In this document: positions 6,085 to 14,286 of the stretch, piece by piece
Layout of the letters: each line of letters opens with the position of its first letter
Position numbering within the stretch: the stretch's first letter is position 1
Notes under the pieces: model-generated
The model's input: the letters and a program-made list of their open reading frames with translations, nothing else
Told to the model about the DNA's origin: nothing
Database searches by the model: none
Made by a program: the position numbers and the translations under genes
Assembly: GCF_014648555.1 (NCBI RefSeq)
Contig: NZ_BMRI01000007.1
Location: 183,070 to 218,985 of the forward strand
DNA from: Kitasatospora griseola
GTDB lineage: Bacteria > Actinomycetota > Actinomycetes > Streptomycetales > Streptomycetaceae
Length of the DNA: 35,916 nt
Direction: 5' to 3'

Positions 6085-7779
6085 TCAGCGTGTCCCGACG
6101 GCGGGCGCCGGAACGGCCGGCAGGGTGTCGCGGGCGTACGCCAGGGCTTCCGGCGTGGTGGCGAACAGTCGCCCCTGGGCCTGGAGTTCGTCGAGTATGC
6201 CGAGCGCGTCCAGGGGTCGGCGGTGTTCGGGGTGCAGGCCGGAGAGCAGGACCCGGATGCCGCGCCGGTGCAGGTCGGCGAGGGCCTCGCCGAGGACGGT
6301 CGCGCCGCTGGCGTCGATCGCGGTGACGCGCGACATCCGCAGGATCACCACCTCGGCGTGGTCGGCGGCGGTCAGTTCGACCCGCAGGCGGTGCGCGGCG
6401 GCGAACAGCAGCGGGCCGTGCAGCCGGTAGGCGGCGATCCGGCCGCCCGCGTGGTCCTGCTCGGACACCGGCAGGCGCTCCAGCCGGGCGGCCCGGGCGA
6501 CGGCGCGCAGCGCGAGCGCGCAGGCCAGCAGCAGGCCGACCGCGACGGCGGTGACCAGGTCGAAGGCGAGGGTGGCGGCGGCGGTCGCCGCCAGCACGGC
6601 GGCCTCGCCGCGCCCGGTGCGGGCCAGCGCGCGCAGCGCCCCGGCCTGCACCATGCGCACGGCGGTGGCGATCAGCACGCCGGCCAGCGCGGCCAGCGGG
6701 ATGTCCGCGACCAGCGGCGCGGCGGCGAACACCACCACGGCCAGCACGGCGGCGTGCACCAGCGCGGCCAGTCGGGAGACCGCGCCGCTGCGCACGTTCA
6801 CGGCGGTGCGGGCGATCGCGCCGGTCGCGGCGACGCCGCCGAACAGCGGGGCGACCAGGTTGGCCAGGCCCTGGCCGAACAACTCCCGGTCGCTGTCGTG
6901 CCGTTCGCCGCCCCGACGGGGGTCGTTCGCGGTCATCGCGTCGGCGGCGGTCGCCGACATCAGCGACTCCAGCGCGCCGAGCGCGGCGACCGCCAGCGCG
7001 GACGGCAGCAGCGCGGGCACCGCGGACAGGTCGAGGAAGCCCAGCGAGGGGCTGGGCAGTCCGGACGGCAGGTGGCCGATGACGGCGACCGGCAGGTCGA
7101 CGGCCTTGGCGAGCACGGTGGCGGCGACCACGGCGATCAGCGAGAACGGCACTCCGGGCCGCAGCCGTCCGCCGATCAGCATCAGCGCGGCGACGCCCGC
7201 CGCGAGCAGCACCGCCGCCCAGTGCGGCGAGGACGCGAACGCGGAGACGGCGCGGGCGGCGACCACCGCCGGGTTCTCGCCGTCCGGTTTGGCCACGCCG
7301 AGCGCGCCGGGCACCTGCTGGAGGCCGATCACGCCGGCGATGCCGACCGTGAAGCCCTCGATCACCGGCACCGGCACGTACGCCATCCACCGGCCGGCCC
7401 CGGCGAGCGCCAGCAGCACCAGCAGCAGGCCGGCGAGCAGGCCGACGGTCAGCACCCCGCCGGTGCCGTAGCGGGCGACGATCGGCACCAGCACCACGGT
7501 CATCGCGCCGGTCGGGCCGGTGACCTGGAGGCCGGAGCCGCCGAACACGGCGGCTATCGCACCCGCGACCACGGCGGTGGCCAGGCCCGCCGCCGCGCCC
7601 GCCCCGGAGGAGACGCCGAAGCCCAGGGCGAGCGGCAGCGCCACGATGGCCACCGTCAGTCCGGCGAGCAGGTCCCGTCGCGGGTCCCGCCGCATGGTGG
7701 CCAACGTCCGGCGGTCGGGCAGCACCGCCCGCAGCCGCCGGCCGATCACACCCGCGCCGTTCACGCCGCCCCGCCGCAT
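6085..7779 (-). CDS. SulP family anion transporter with STAS domain
   Basis: A 564-aa protein, typical SulP length. The N-terminal ~420 residues carry many hydrophobic helices, including the family signature region LLAGLTVAIVALPLALGFGV and GLQVTGPTGAMTVVLVPI. The C-terminal STAS domain (~455-550) has VVILRMSRVTAIDASGATVLGEAL-like sequence; the phosphorylatable-type Ser/Asp-Ala-Ser site is present. Members move sulfate, bicarbonate or other anions; the substrate here is not decidable. The ATG at 7779 has no clear RBS and an in-frame GTG at 7764 is an alternative. It lies downstream of a small helical protein and an ArsR regulator, a common actinobacterial arrangement. Confidence 0.92.
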   Translation of the reverse strand: MRRGGVNGAGVIGRRLRAVLPDRRTLATMRRDPRRDLLAGLTVAIVALPLALGFGVSSGAGAAAGLATAVVAGAIAAVFGGSGLQVTGPTGAMTVVLVPIVARYGTGGVLTVGLLAGLLLVLLALAGAGRWMAYVPVPVIEGFTVGIAGVIGLQQVPGALGVAKPDGENPAVVAARAVSAFASSPHWAAVLLAAGVAALMLIGGRLRPGVPFSLIAVVAATVLAKAVDLPVAVIGHLPSGLPSPSLGFLDLSAVPALLPSALAVAALGALESLMSATAADAMTANDPRRGGERHDSDRELFGQGLANLVAPLFGGVAATGAIARTAVNVRSGAVSRLAALVHAAVLAVVVFAAAPLVADIPLAALAGVLIATAVRMVQAGALRALARTGRGEAAVLAATAAATLAFDLVTAVAVGLLLACALALRAVARAARLERLPVSEQDHAGGRIAAYRLHGPLLFAAAHRLRVELTAADHAEVVILRMSRVTAIDASGATVLGEALADLHRRGIRVLLSGLHPEHRRPLDALGILDELQAQGRLFATTPEALAYARDTLPAVPAPAVGTR

Positions 7780-7841
7780 CGGATCGTGGCGAGCGGATCA
7801 GGGACCTTCGCCTGGGCGTGGCACTGCGACGCGGGCACGGT

Positions 7842-8045
7842 TCAGCTCTCTTTCTGGGGTTCCGGCTCTGTTCCGGACCGGGACGGGACGGCGATGCCGT
7901 GCTGCTCAGCGATCCGCAGCAGCCCGGCGATCCGGCCCGCGTGGGCCTGCGCGCCGTGGTCGTCCTCGGCGTCCCGCGCCTCGCGCAACGCCCTTCGGGC
8001 AAGGGCGAGTTGTGCGCGGAGCTCCTGCTCGAACACCTCGGTCAC
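7842..8045 (-). CDS. Small helical protein upstream of sulP
   Basis: A 67-aa protein starting with GTG at 8045 behind a strong GGAGAGGGG RBS. Residues 1-50 are rich in Ala, Arg, Glu and Leu with heptad-like spacing (EQELRAQLALARRALREAR) and should form an amphipathic helix or short coiled coil. No family recognised. It ends 62 nt before sulP on the same strand, so the two are probably co-transcribed. The role is unknown; an accessory to the transporter is a guess from position. Confidence 0.65.
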   Translation of the reverse strand: MTEVFEQELRAQLALARRALREARDAEDDHGAQAHAGRIAGLLRIAEQHGIAVPSRSGTEPEPQKES

Positions 8046-8119
8046 GTCGGCCCCTCTCCAGTGTCGGCGCGCAGGTGGCCGGGCAGGACGGACCGGCCGG
8101 GCACCCGATCAGGATGTAT

Positions 8120-8143
8120 CGACTTGAAGAATTTCGCAAGTCG
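8120..8143. promoter_or_regulatory. Inverted repeat, candidate ArsR operator
   Basis: Perfect 7-bp arms CGACTTG (8120-8126) and CAAGTCG (8137-8143) flank an A/T-rich 10-bp spacer. The dyad centre-to-centre distance suits a winged-helix ArsR dimer. It lies between arsR and the small gene-sulP pair, ~75 nt upstream of the latter. On the minus strand TTGCGA and TACATC flank the dyad and may be promoter elements, though their spacing is imperfect. Confidence 0.5.
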
Positions 8144-8167
8144 CAATGTCTGCATGTTCCGGGCGCA

Positions 8168-8213
8168 ACGAGGCCTCGCGGGCGGGGCAAACGAGGCCCT
8201 CGCGGGCGGGGCA
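8168..8213. repeat. Two tandem ~23-bp repeats behind arsR
   Basis: Copies at 8168-8189 and 8191-8213 begin ACGAGGC and end GCGGGCGGGGCA, differing by one inserted C. They lie just after the arsR stop. They may be part of a 3' end structure or replication slippage; no function can be assigned. Confidence 0.55.
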
Positions 8214-8230
8214 GGGGAAGTGACGGAGCG

Positions 8231-8599
8231 TCAGGCGTTGTCGGCGGCCCGCAGGTCGGCGAGCAGGCCGGCCTGGTCGGTGATCAGCGAGCCGAGGATG
8301 GAGCGGGCGACCCGCAGCAGGTCGGCGACCTCGCCGCTGGCCAGCGTGTACACCACGGTGGAGCCCTCGCGGCGGGCGTGCACCAGCTTGGCCCGGCGCA
8401 GCACGGCCAGCTGCTGGGACAGGTTGGCCGGCTCCACGCCGACCTCGGGCAGCATCTCGGCGACGGCGTGGTCGCGGGTGCTGAGCAGCTCCAGCACCCG
8501 GATCCGCACCGGGTGCCCGAGCGTTTTGAAGAACTCCGCCTTCAGCTGGTACAGCGGGACGCTGGCCACCGGTGGCGACTGCGGGTTCTCGGCGTTCAC
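8231..8599 (-). CDS. ArsR/SmtB-family transcriptional regulator
   Basis: A 122-aa winged-helix repressor-type protein. KTLGHPVRIRVLELL opens the DNA-binding domain, the recognition helix is ANLSQQLAVLRRAKLV, and the wing is ARREGSTVVYTLA. The GTG at 8599 is chosen because family homology begins shortly after; the RBS is weak, and a longer form would start further upstream. The protein contains no cysteine, so thiol-based metal or redox sensing of the classic ArsR kind is not possible; another ligand is implied. The likely target is the adjacent small gene-sulP unit through the inverted repeat at 8120-8143, and perhaps its own gene. Confidence 0.88.
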   Translation of the reverse strand: MNAENPQSPPVASVPLYQLKAEFFKTLGHPVRIRVLELLSTRDHAVAEMLPEVGVEPANLSQQLAVLRRAKLVHARREGSTVVYTLASGEVADLLRVARSILGSLITDQAGLLADLRAADNA

Positions 8600-8664
8600 G
8601 TGGTCGTCACCGTCTCGTTCAAGGCCCGAAAGGGCACGGGGGCGTCGCGCCGACCCTAACAACC

Positions 8665-8694
8665 GCTCGTGCCCCCCGGCACGAGCCGGGGGGC
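8665..8694 (-). terminator. Two overlapping hairpins between yjdM and arsR
   Basis: GCCCCCCGG (8671-8679) pairs with CCGGGGGGC (8686-8694) over 9 bp. GCTCGTGC (8665-8672) pairs with GCACGAGC (8679-8686) over 8 bp. The two stems share sequence and cannot coexist. The first alone is a plausible terminator for yjdM, whose stop is 14 nt upstream in transcription. A TAGGGT that could be the arsR -10 follows. Confidence 0.5.
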
Positions 8695-8707
8695 GCGGAG
8701 GGCGGTG

Positions 8708-9061
8708 TCAGGCCTTCTTGACCACGCTGGACTTGAGCTGCATGGCGCCGAACCCGTCGATCCGGCAGTCGATGTCGTGGCCGTCGACGCCGTCGACCAG
8801 CCGGATGTTGCGCACCTTGGTGCCGGCCTTGATGCCGGAGGCGTTGCCCTTGACCTTCAGGGCCTTGATCACGGTGACGGTGTCGCCGTCGGCCAGCACG
8901 TTGCCGACGGCGTCCCGGATCTCCCGCTCCCCCGCCGGCTGCGCCGCGTTCTCCTCGGCGGGCGCCCACTCGTGGCCGCACTCGGGGCAGACCATCAGGG
9001 CGTCCATCTCGTACGTGTACTGGCCGGCGCAGCTGGGGCAGGGGGGAAGGTTGTCGCTCAT
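8708..9061 (-). CDS. YjdM/PhnA family zinc-ribbon protein
   Basis: A 117-aa protein. The N-terminal zinc ribbon is CPSC-x13-CPEC. The C-terminal PhnA domain reads [23 protein letters not shown] and continues through [21 protein letters not shown]. The family was named from the phn region of E. coli but is not a phosphonoacetate hydrolase, and its role is poorly defined. No other phosphonate gene is nearby. The ATG at 9061 has no clear RBS; a TATCCT 6 nt upstream could make the transcript leaderless. That TATCCT is part of the palindrome at 9069-9094. Confidence 0.9.
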   Translation of the reverse strand: MSDNLPPCPSCAGQYTYEMDALMVCPECGHEWAPAEENAAQPAGEREIRDAVGNVLADGDTVTVIKALKVKGNASGIKAGTKVRNIRLVDGVDGHDIDCRIDGFGAMQLKSSVVKKA

Positions 9062-9068
9062 CGGGCCA

Positions 9069-9094
9069 GGATAGCGGCCGATCGGCCGCTATCC
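9069..9094. terminator. 26-bp perfect palindrome between protease and yjdM genes
   Basis: The sequence from GGATAGCGGCC to GGCCGCTATCC around a central GATC is fully self-complementary, giving an 11-bp stem with a four-base loop. It lies 14 nt after the protease stop and 7 nt before the yjdM start. It probably terminates the protease mRNA. As perfect dyad DNA it could also be an operator over the yjdM promoter. Confidence 0.55.
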
Positions 9095-9108
9095 GGACGC
9101 CCGTCCGA

Positions 9109-10704
9109 TCAGTTGACGCTGACCGCGCTCCACGCGGCGGCGACCGTCGCGTACTCGGCCGAGCCGGCGCCGTACAGGTCGCGGGCGGCGTTCAGGGTGG
9201 CGGTGCGGGCGCCGGCGTAGTTGGTGGTGGAGGTCATGTAGACGGTCAGCGCCCGGTACCAGATGGCGGCGACCTTCTGGTTGCCGACGCCGGTGACGGT
9301 GGAGTTGTTGCAGGTCGGGCTGTTGTAGGTGTAGCCGTTGACGGTCTTGCTGCCGCTGCCCTCGCTGGCCAGGTAGAACCAGTGGTTGGCGACGCCGGAG
9401 GAGTAGTGCACGTCCAGCTTGGCGACCGACTTGCTCCAGCAGTCGGCGGAGCGGCCGTCCAGTGAGGGCTTGTCGAAACGGCGCAGCCACGGCGGGGTGG
9501 ACTGGTCGCTGAACAGGTAGTCGGGGGTGTCGACGGCGTTGTTGGCGTACCACTCGACCATGGTGCCGAAGATGTCGCTGGTGGCCTCGTTGAGGCCGCC
9601 GGACTCGCCGCTGTAGCGCAGGTTGGCGGTGGCGCTGGTGACACCGTGGGTCATCTCGTGGCCCATGGTGTCGAGGTCGACCTGCTCGGGGTCGGTGGTG
9701 CCGTCGCCGTCGCCGGTCATCATGCAGAAGCAGCTGTCGACCCACTGGGCGTTGTCCCAGTTGGTGCCGACGTGGACGAACACGGTGGCGCCGCGGCCGT
9801 CGTTCTTGATGCCCTTGCGGCCGAAGGTGTTGAGGTAGTAGTCGTACGTCCAGGCGGTGTTGGCGTGGGCGTCGACGGCGGCGGTGGTCCGGTCGGTGGA
9901 GAACTTCCGGCCGTCGCCCCACACGTTGTCGGCGTCGGTGACCAGGTTGCCGGAGGTGGCCTTGACGCTGCTGGAGCCGAGGTTCTTGGCGTCCCGGGTG
10001 GAGTGGCCGCGCACCGGGTCGATCAGCGCGTAGCTGCCGTCGGCCTGCTGGGTGGTGTCGATCCGGACGTCGCCGGTGTACTCGGAGTGGCCGGTGCCGG
10101 CGACGGACTGCTCGGAGTCCCAGCTCTCGATCGCCTCACCGGTGGTGGCGTCGGTGACGACGACCCGGCCGGTCGGCTGGCCCTGCTTGCCCTCGCCGCT
10201 GACGGTGGTCTGCCAGGCGAGGCGGGCGCCGCCGTCGGCGGCCCAGACGACCAGTTCGGGGGTGGCGGTGGCGCCGGATATGCCCTGGGCCTGGCCGAGC
10301 GCGGCGGCGGCGCCGTGCTGCGGGGAGACGGACGGCACCACGGACTTCACCGCCGGGTTGTGGCCCTTGGCGCGGGAGGAGTCGGCGAGCTTGCCACGGG
10401 CGTCCTGGTGGACCACCAGGTCGCCGCCGACCACCGGCAGGCCCTGGTAGGTGCGGTCGAAGCGGACGTGCTGGGCGCCGTTCGCGTCGATGATCACGTC
10501 CTTGACCTTCAGGCCCTGGCCGGCGCCGAAGCCGAACAGGTCGGCGTGGTGCGCGACGTTCGCCTCCGCGCGGGCGATCGCCGCATCGCGGCCGGGGGCG
10601 GCGGAGGCGGTGTCGACCTGGACGGCGGCGACGAGCAGGGCGGCGCTCGCGGCGAGGGCGCCGGCGGTGAGGGTACGGCGGCGTGCGGAGGAGGAGGGGC
10701 TCAC
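9109..10704 (-). CDS. Secreted M4 (thermolysin-like) metalloprotease
   Basis: A 531-aa preproprotein. GTG at 10704 has GGAG six bases upstream. The signal peptide is RRR followed by a hydrophobic core, with likely cleavage at ASA (~36). The propeptide contains an FTP-type segment (VRFDRTYQGLPVVGGDLVVH) and a PepSY-like region. The catalytic part has HEMTH (H349, E350, H353), the third zinc ligand in GGLNEATSD, and the transition-state His in VHYSSGVANHWFYLAS. It ends directly after the catalytic domain. Zinc endopeptidase acting outside the cell after autoprocessing. The leader region 10757-10803 is A/T-rich, fitting a promoter, but no clear -35/-10 was found. Confidence 0.95.
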   Translation of the reverse strand: MSPSSSARRRTLTAGALAASAALLVAAVQVDTASAAPGRDAAIARAEANVAHHADLFGFGAGQGLKVKDVIIDANGAQHVRFDRTYQGLPVVGGDLVVHQDARGKLADSSRAKGHNPAVKSVVPSVSPQHGAAAALGQAQGISGATATPELVVWAADGGARLAWQTTVSGEGKQGQPTGRVVVTDATTGEAIESWDSEQSVAGTGHSEYTGDVRIDTTQQADGSYALIDPVRGHSTRDAKNLGSSSVKATSGNLVTDADNVWGDGRKFSTDRTTAAVDAHANTAWTYDYYLNTFGRKGIKNDGRGATVFVHVGTNWDNAQWVDSCFCMMTGDGDGTTDPEQVDLDTMGHEMTHGVTSATANLRYSGESGGLNEATSDIFGTMVEWYANNAVDTPDYLFSDQSTPPWLRRFDKPSLDGRSADCWSKSVAKLDVHYSSGVANHWFYLASEGSGSKTVNGYTYNSPTCNNSTVTGVGNQKVAAIWYRALTVYMTSTTNYAGARTATLNAARDLYGAGSAEYATVAAAWSAVSVN

Positions 10705-10903
10705 TCGTGACTCCAGTCGGGTAGCTGGGGGCTGGCCGACTGACAGCCTGTCGGTGAACACGCAAACAGTTCTATGAACAGTAAATGAAAGTAATCGGTT
10801 CGTATCCCAGCGCCCTACCCCCGCCGTTCGAGGGGCCGCTCGACCGGTACGGGAACGACCAACGGCCCTCCCGCCGCGCGGACGCGACGCGCAGGATCGG
10901 AGC

Positions 10904-11425
10904 ATGACCGGCGAACCCTCCCCCTCCCCCGACGGCATCTCCCTCGACCCCGGCCAGTGCCTGCGCCTGATGGCCTGTCACTCGGTGGGCCGGCTCGTCT
11001 ACACCCGGCACGCCCTGCCCGCCGTGCTGCCCGTCCGCTACCGCCTGGTGGACGGCGGAAGCGTGCAGGTCGACCAGCCCGACGAGGAACTGCTGCGCGC
11101 CGTGACCGGAACCGTGGTCGCCTTCCAGGTCGACCAGGTCGACCCGACCGACGGCAGCGGCTGGACGGTCACCGTGCTCGGCCACGCCGACGCCGTGCAC
11201 CCGGCCACGGCGACCGGGCCGCCCTCGGTGTCCGTGCGGATCCGCCCGGAATGGGTGTCCGGGCTGAGACTCCTGCCGCCCCGGCCCGCCGACCGGCCCA
11301 GCCGACCGGGACCTCCGGCCCTCGCGCCCGACGCCGCCCGCCCCGCAGAGTGGGAACGTCGGCACCGGACCGGCGTCGACCGAGGAGGCGAAGGGCGATG
11401 CGGCACTGCACCGTCGGAGCGATGA
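10904..11425 (+). CDS. PPOX-fold (pyridoxamine phosphate oxidase-like) protein
   Basis: A 173-aa protein. Residues ~10-120 match the small FMN/F420-binding split-barrel family: LDPGQCLRLMACHSVGRLVYTRHALPAVLPVRYRLVDGGSVQV, here cited in part as the SVGRLVYT and AVLPVRY segments, and later GTVVAFQVDQVD. The remaining ~50 residues are Pro/Arg-rich and probably disordered. The ATG at 10904 has AGGA about 7 nt upstream. The end overlaps the start of the CBS-BON gene by 28 nt, implying coupled expression. Such proteins are frequent in redox and hypoxia stress regulons; the reaction here is unknown. Confidence 0.8.
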   Translation: MTGEPSPSPDGISLDPGQCLRLMACHSVGRLVYTRHALPAVLPVRYRLVDGGSVQVDQPDEELLRAVTGTVVAFQVDQVDPTDGSGWTVTVLGHADAVHPATATGPPSVSVRIRPEWVSGLRLLPPRPADRPSRPGPPALAPDAARPAEWERRHRTGVDRGGEGRCGTAPSER

Positions 11426-12030
11426 TGACCCGTCACGTGGTCACCGTCAGCCCCGGTACGGGCTTCCGCGAGATCGTCGCGCTGCTCGCCGAGTACGACA
11501 TCACCGCCGTGCCGGTGGTCGACACCGACCACCGGCCGCTCGGCGTGGTCTCCGAGGCGGACCTACTGCGCACCCAACTCGCCCAGTACGACCCGGCGTC
11601 CATGCTTCCCGCGCCCGTGCACCTGCGCGGCACCGGCACCACCGCCGCCGACCTGATGACCTCCCCCGCGGTGTGCACCACCCCCGACTCCACGGTGGTC
11701 GCCGCCGCCCGCCTGATGACCCGTCGGCGGGTCAAACGCCTGCCCGTGGTCTCGCCCGCCGACGGCCGCCTGATCGGCACCGTCAGCCGCGGCGACCTGC
11801 TGCGGGTCTTCCTCCGCGAGGACCGGGCGATCCGCCGCGAGATCGTCGAGGAGGTCCTCACCACCGTCGAAGGCGCCAGCCCCGCGCTGATCGCCGTCGA
11901 CGTCGTCCAGGGCGAGGTCACCCTCAGCGGCACCACCGCCCCGCACTGCCCCGCCCGCACCCTGCGCGAACTCTGCGCCGCCGTCGACGGCGTGGTGTCG
12001 GTCACCGACCGCACCACGCCCGCCGCCTGA
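11398..12030 (+). CDS. Tandem CBS-domain protein with C-terminal BON domain
   Basis: A 210-aa protein with three parts: CBS1 (~5-60, VGAMMTRHVVTVSPG to LGVVSEADLL), CBS2 (~78-135, AADLMTSPAVCTTPD to IGTVSRGDLLRVFLR) and a BON domain (~140-205, IVEEVLTT to VVSVTDRT). CBS pairs bind adenosyl ligands such as AMP, ATP or SAM; BON domains bind membranes or other partners. The ATG at 11398 has GAGGAGG upstream; ATG at 11421 is possible. Fits a stress or energy-sensing role beside the PPOX protein. Ligand not known. Confidence 0.9.
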   Translation: MRHCTVGAMMTRHVVTVSPGTGFREIVALLAEYDITAVPVVDTDHRPLGVVSEADLLRTQLAQYDPASMLPAPVHLRGTGTTAADLMTSPAVCTTPDSTVVAAARLMTRRRVKRLPVVSPADGRLIGTVSRGDLLRVFLREDRAIRREIVEEVLTTVEGASPALIAVDVVQGEVTLSGTTAPHCPARTLRELCAAVDGVVSVTDRTTPAA

Positions 12031-12037
12031 CGCTGCG

Positions 12038-14188
12038 TCAGCTGAGGATCCCGATGCGGCGGGCGGCCGCGATCCACTGCGGGAACTCGGACAGCAGCCG
12101 GTCGTACAGCTCCGGGTCCGGCAGGGTGCTGATGTCGTCCACCGCGAAGAAGCCGACGTTGTCGACCCGGCGGCCCGGCAGCTGGTCGAAGTACTCCAGC
12201 ACGCCGTAGTTGGAGTGGCCCAGGCCGACGAACTGCCAGAAGATCGGTTCCTCGACGGCCGCCCGCAGCTGCGCCTCGATCTCGGAGTTGCGGTAGACGC
12301 CGCCGTCGGAGAAGAACAGCACCAGGGTGGGCAGCGGCGACGGGTGCGCGTGCACGAACGCGCGCACGTCGGCGATCACCTTCTGCTCCTCGTTCTGGAT
12401 GCCGACCGCCCTCATGTCCACCCGCCCGTCCGGCAGCGGCGGCCGGACCCGGCGACGCCCGAAGAGGCTCATGTTCACCTCGCCCGGCCGCACGTGCAGC
12501 CGCAGCCACTCCGGCAGCCCCGACAGGCTCAGGTCCGGCAGCCGGGCGGGCTTGGTGGCGAACGTCCACGCCTGCATCGTGCCGTCGTCGTCCAACTGCG
12601 CGGCCACGGCGGCCATCCGCTCCACCACGTCCGCGACCACGCCCCGGCCGTACAGCCCCGCCATCGACCCCGACGCGTCCAGCACCAGCAGGATCCGCGC
12701 CACCACCCCCTGCGCGCCGTGCTTGCGCAGGCTGACGGCGACCTGCTGCTTGCGCAACGAGAGGCGCTTGCGCATGTCGACGGGGAGATGTTCCTCGCCG
12801 GCGGCGGAGTCCGGCGCGTGCGCGGGCCGCGGCGGGACGGACGGGGACGCCGACGGGTGCGGGGAGGACACCGACCGAGTGGCCGTCAGCGGCGGCCCTT
12901 CGACCGGCTCCGGCACCGGCGCGGGCACGGCGGACCGGGACTCGGGCCGCGGGTCCGCCGGGCGCAGCCGGAGCTCACGGGTGGCGTCCGGCCCGAGCTC
13001 CGCCACCGGCAACGGTCCGGGCTCGTGCCCGGGCTCCGACAGCGGCTCCGACACTGGCACCGGCTCGGGAACGGGCTCCGCCGCCGGGCGCGGCCCGAGG
13101 GCGGGCTGCGGGACGGTCGCCGGCTCGGGCCGAGGCTCCGGCAGCGGCGCCGGGCGCAGCCTCAACTCGCGGGTGGCGTCCGGCCCGGGCCCGAACTCGG
13201 GTGCCGGCGCCGGCTCCAACTCGGTGACGGGCAACGCCTCTTCCGCCGCACGCCGCGCGAGCTCCGGCACGGCGGCGCGCCCGCTGGTCGGCCCAACCTC
13301 TCCCGCCGGGTGCCGCACCCCGAACCCACCGGTGACACCCGTTGGCTCCGGCGCGGGCAGCGGCTCCGCCGCCGCACGCCGCGCAGGCTCCGGCACCGAA
13401 CCGTGCCCGCTCTTCGACTCGGACTCGGCCGCTTCCACCGGGTGCCGCACCGCGAGCCCGCCCGTGGCGTCCGCCGCCGGCTCGGGCGCCGACTCCGCGG
13501 TGGGCACAGGCTCTGCCGCCGCACGCGGCTCGGGCGCGGGCTCCGACGGCGGCTCCGACGCCGACTCCGCATCCAGCTCAGGCACCGGCCCGTCGGCCAC
13601 GTCCGCGTCCGCGTCTGCGTCCCCCTCCGCCGGCAGCTCGAAGCCGTACGCGGCGGCCACGCCGTTCAGGCCGTTGGCCCAGCCCTGGGCGACGGCGCGG
13701 AACTTCCACTGGCCGCCCCGGCGGTAGAGCTCGCCGCCGATGAGCGCGGTCTCCCGGCCGGCCTCGATGACGAAGCGGGCGATCGGCAGGCCGGTGCGGG
13801 CGTCGGAGATCAGCAGGGTCAGGTCGGGGACCCGACCGAAGGTGCCGTCGTCGTCGGTGGCGGCGAGCAGCAGGACGCGCTGGACGGCGGCGTCGCGGAC
13901 GTCGAGCGCCGCGAGGTCGGCCTCGATCCGTTCGACGGGGGCGTCGGCGCCGCCGGTGCGGCCGCGGTGCAGGACCGCGCCGGAGCGATGGGTGGGTCGG
14001 TGACGCCGGATCAGGTCGCTCGCGTCGCGGGCCTGTCCGTCGGCGGTGAGCAGCAGGGCGGCCGCGCTGAGGTCGGGGACGCCGGGTGCGGGTGTCCAGG
14101 TGAGGTCGGCGTGCACGGCGGGCACGTCGATCGGGAGGTTGCTGCCTTTGGCCAGGGATCTCGCGGTCACCGCCACAGTCTCGCCCAT
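12038..14188 (-). CDS. TerD-VWA fusion with long Pro/Glu/Ala linker
   Basis: A 716-aa protein. Residues ~5-185 form a TerD domain: SLAKGSNLPIDVP, DLSAAALLLTADG, FGRVPDLTLLISDARTG and LIGGELYRRGGQWKFRAVAQGW. A ~280-residue linker of PEP, EPA and RRAA repeats follows. The C-terminal ~240 residues are a VWA domain with the MIDAS motif DASGSM and the FFSDGG strand. Both halves belong to tellurite-resistance-type stress systems, where TerD binds Ca2+ and VWA binds divalent metal and partners. Start uncertain: ATG at 14188 lacks a clear SD, and an in-frame GTG six codons later fits the usual TerD N-terminus. It converges on the CBS-BON gene with only 7 nt between. Cytoplasmic. Confidence 0.9.
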   Translation of the reverse strand: MGETVAVTARSLAKGSNLPIDVPAVHADLTWTPAPGVPDLSAAALLLTADGQARDASDLIRRHRPTHRSGAVLHRGRTGGADAPVERIEADLAALDVRDAAVQRVLLLAATDDDGTFGRVPDLTLLISDARTGLPIARFVIEAGRETALIGGELYRRGGQWKFRAVAQGWANGLNGVAAAYGFELPAEGDADADADVADGPVPELDAESASEPPSEPAPEPRAAAEPVPTAESAPEPAADATGGLAVRHPVEAAESESKSGHGSVPEPARRAAAEPLPAPEPTGVTGGFGVRHPAGEVGPTSGRAAVPELARRAAEEALPVTELEPAPAPEFGPGPDATRELRLRPAPLPEPRPEPATVPQPALGPRPAAEPVPEPVPVSEPLSEPGHEPGPLPVAELGPDATRELRLRPADPRPESRSAVPAPVPEPVEGPPLTATRSVSSPHPSASPSVPPRPAHAPDSAAGEEHLPVDMRKRLSLRKQQVAVSLRKHGAQGVVARILLVLDASGSMAGLYGRGVVADVVERMAAVAAQLDDDGTMQAWTFATKPARLPDLSLSGLPEWLRLHVRPGEVNMSLFGRRRVRPPLPDGRVDMRAVGIQNEEQKVIADVRAFVHAHPSPLPTLVLFFSDGGVYRNSEIEAQLRAAVEEPIFWQFVGLGHSNYGVLEYFDQLPGRRVDNVGFFAVDDISTLPDPELYDRLLSEFPQWIAAARRIGILS
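12955..13480. repeat. Degenerate repeats in the TerD-VWA linker
   Basis: In the encoded protein DATRELRLRPA occurs twice (coding near 12960-12995 and 13150-13186). A ~43-residue unit with TGG(L/F)xVRHP and VPE(P/L)ARRAA also occurs twice (near 13247-13335 and 13372-13470, a ~130-bp DNA period). The repeats look like internal duplications followed by drift. Confidence 0.65.
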
Positions 14189-14286
14189 CGGGGGCGTGCG
14201 ACGCGCCCCCCGGGAGGCAGGTTCTGCGGGCGGCGACAAGCCCGGCGCTACGGTGGGGGCCGGACCGTGGGCGAGCCGGGAGCGAG

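Noticed and set aside
8168..8213. CRISPR array
   Set aside because: Only two adjacent copies without spacers.
8708..9061. Phosphonoacetate hydrolase, from the old PhnA name
   Set aside because: The zinc-ribbon YjdM family is unrelated to the hydrolase of that name, and no phosphonate genes are nearby.
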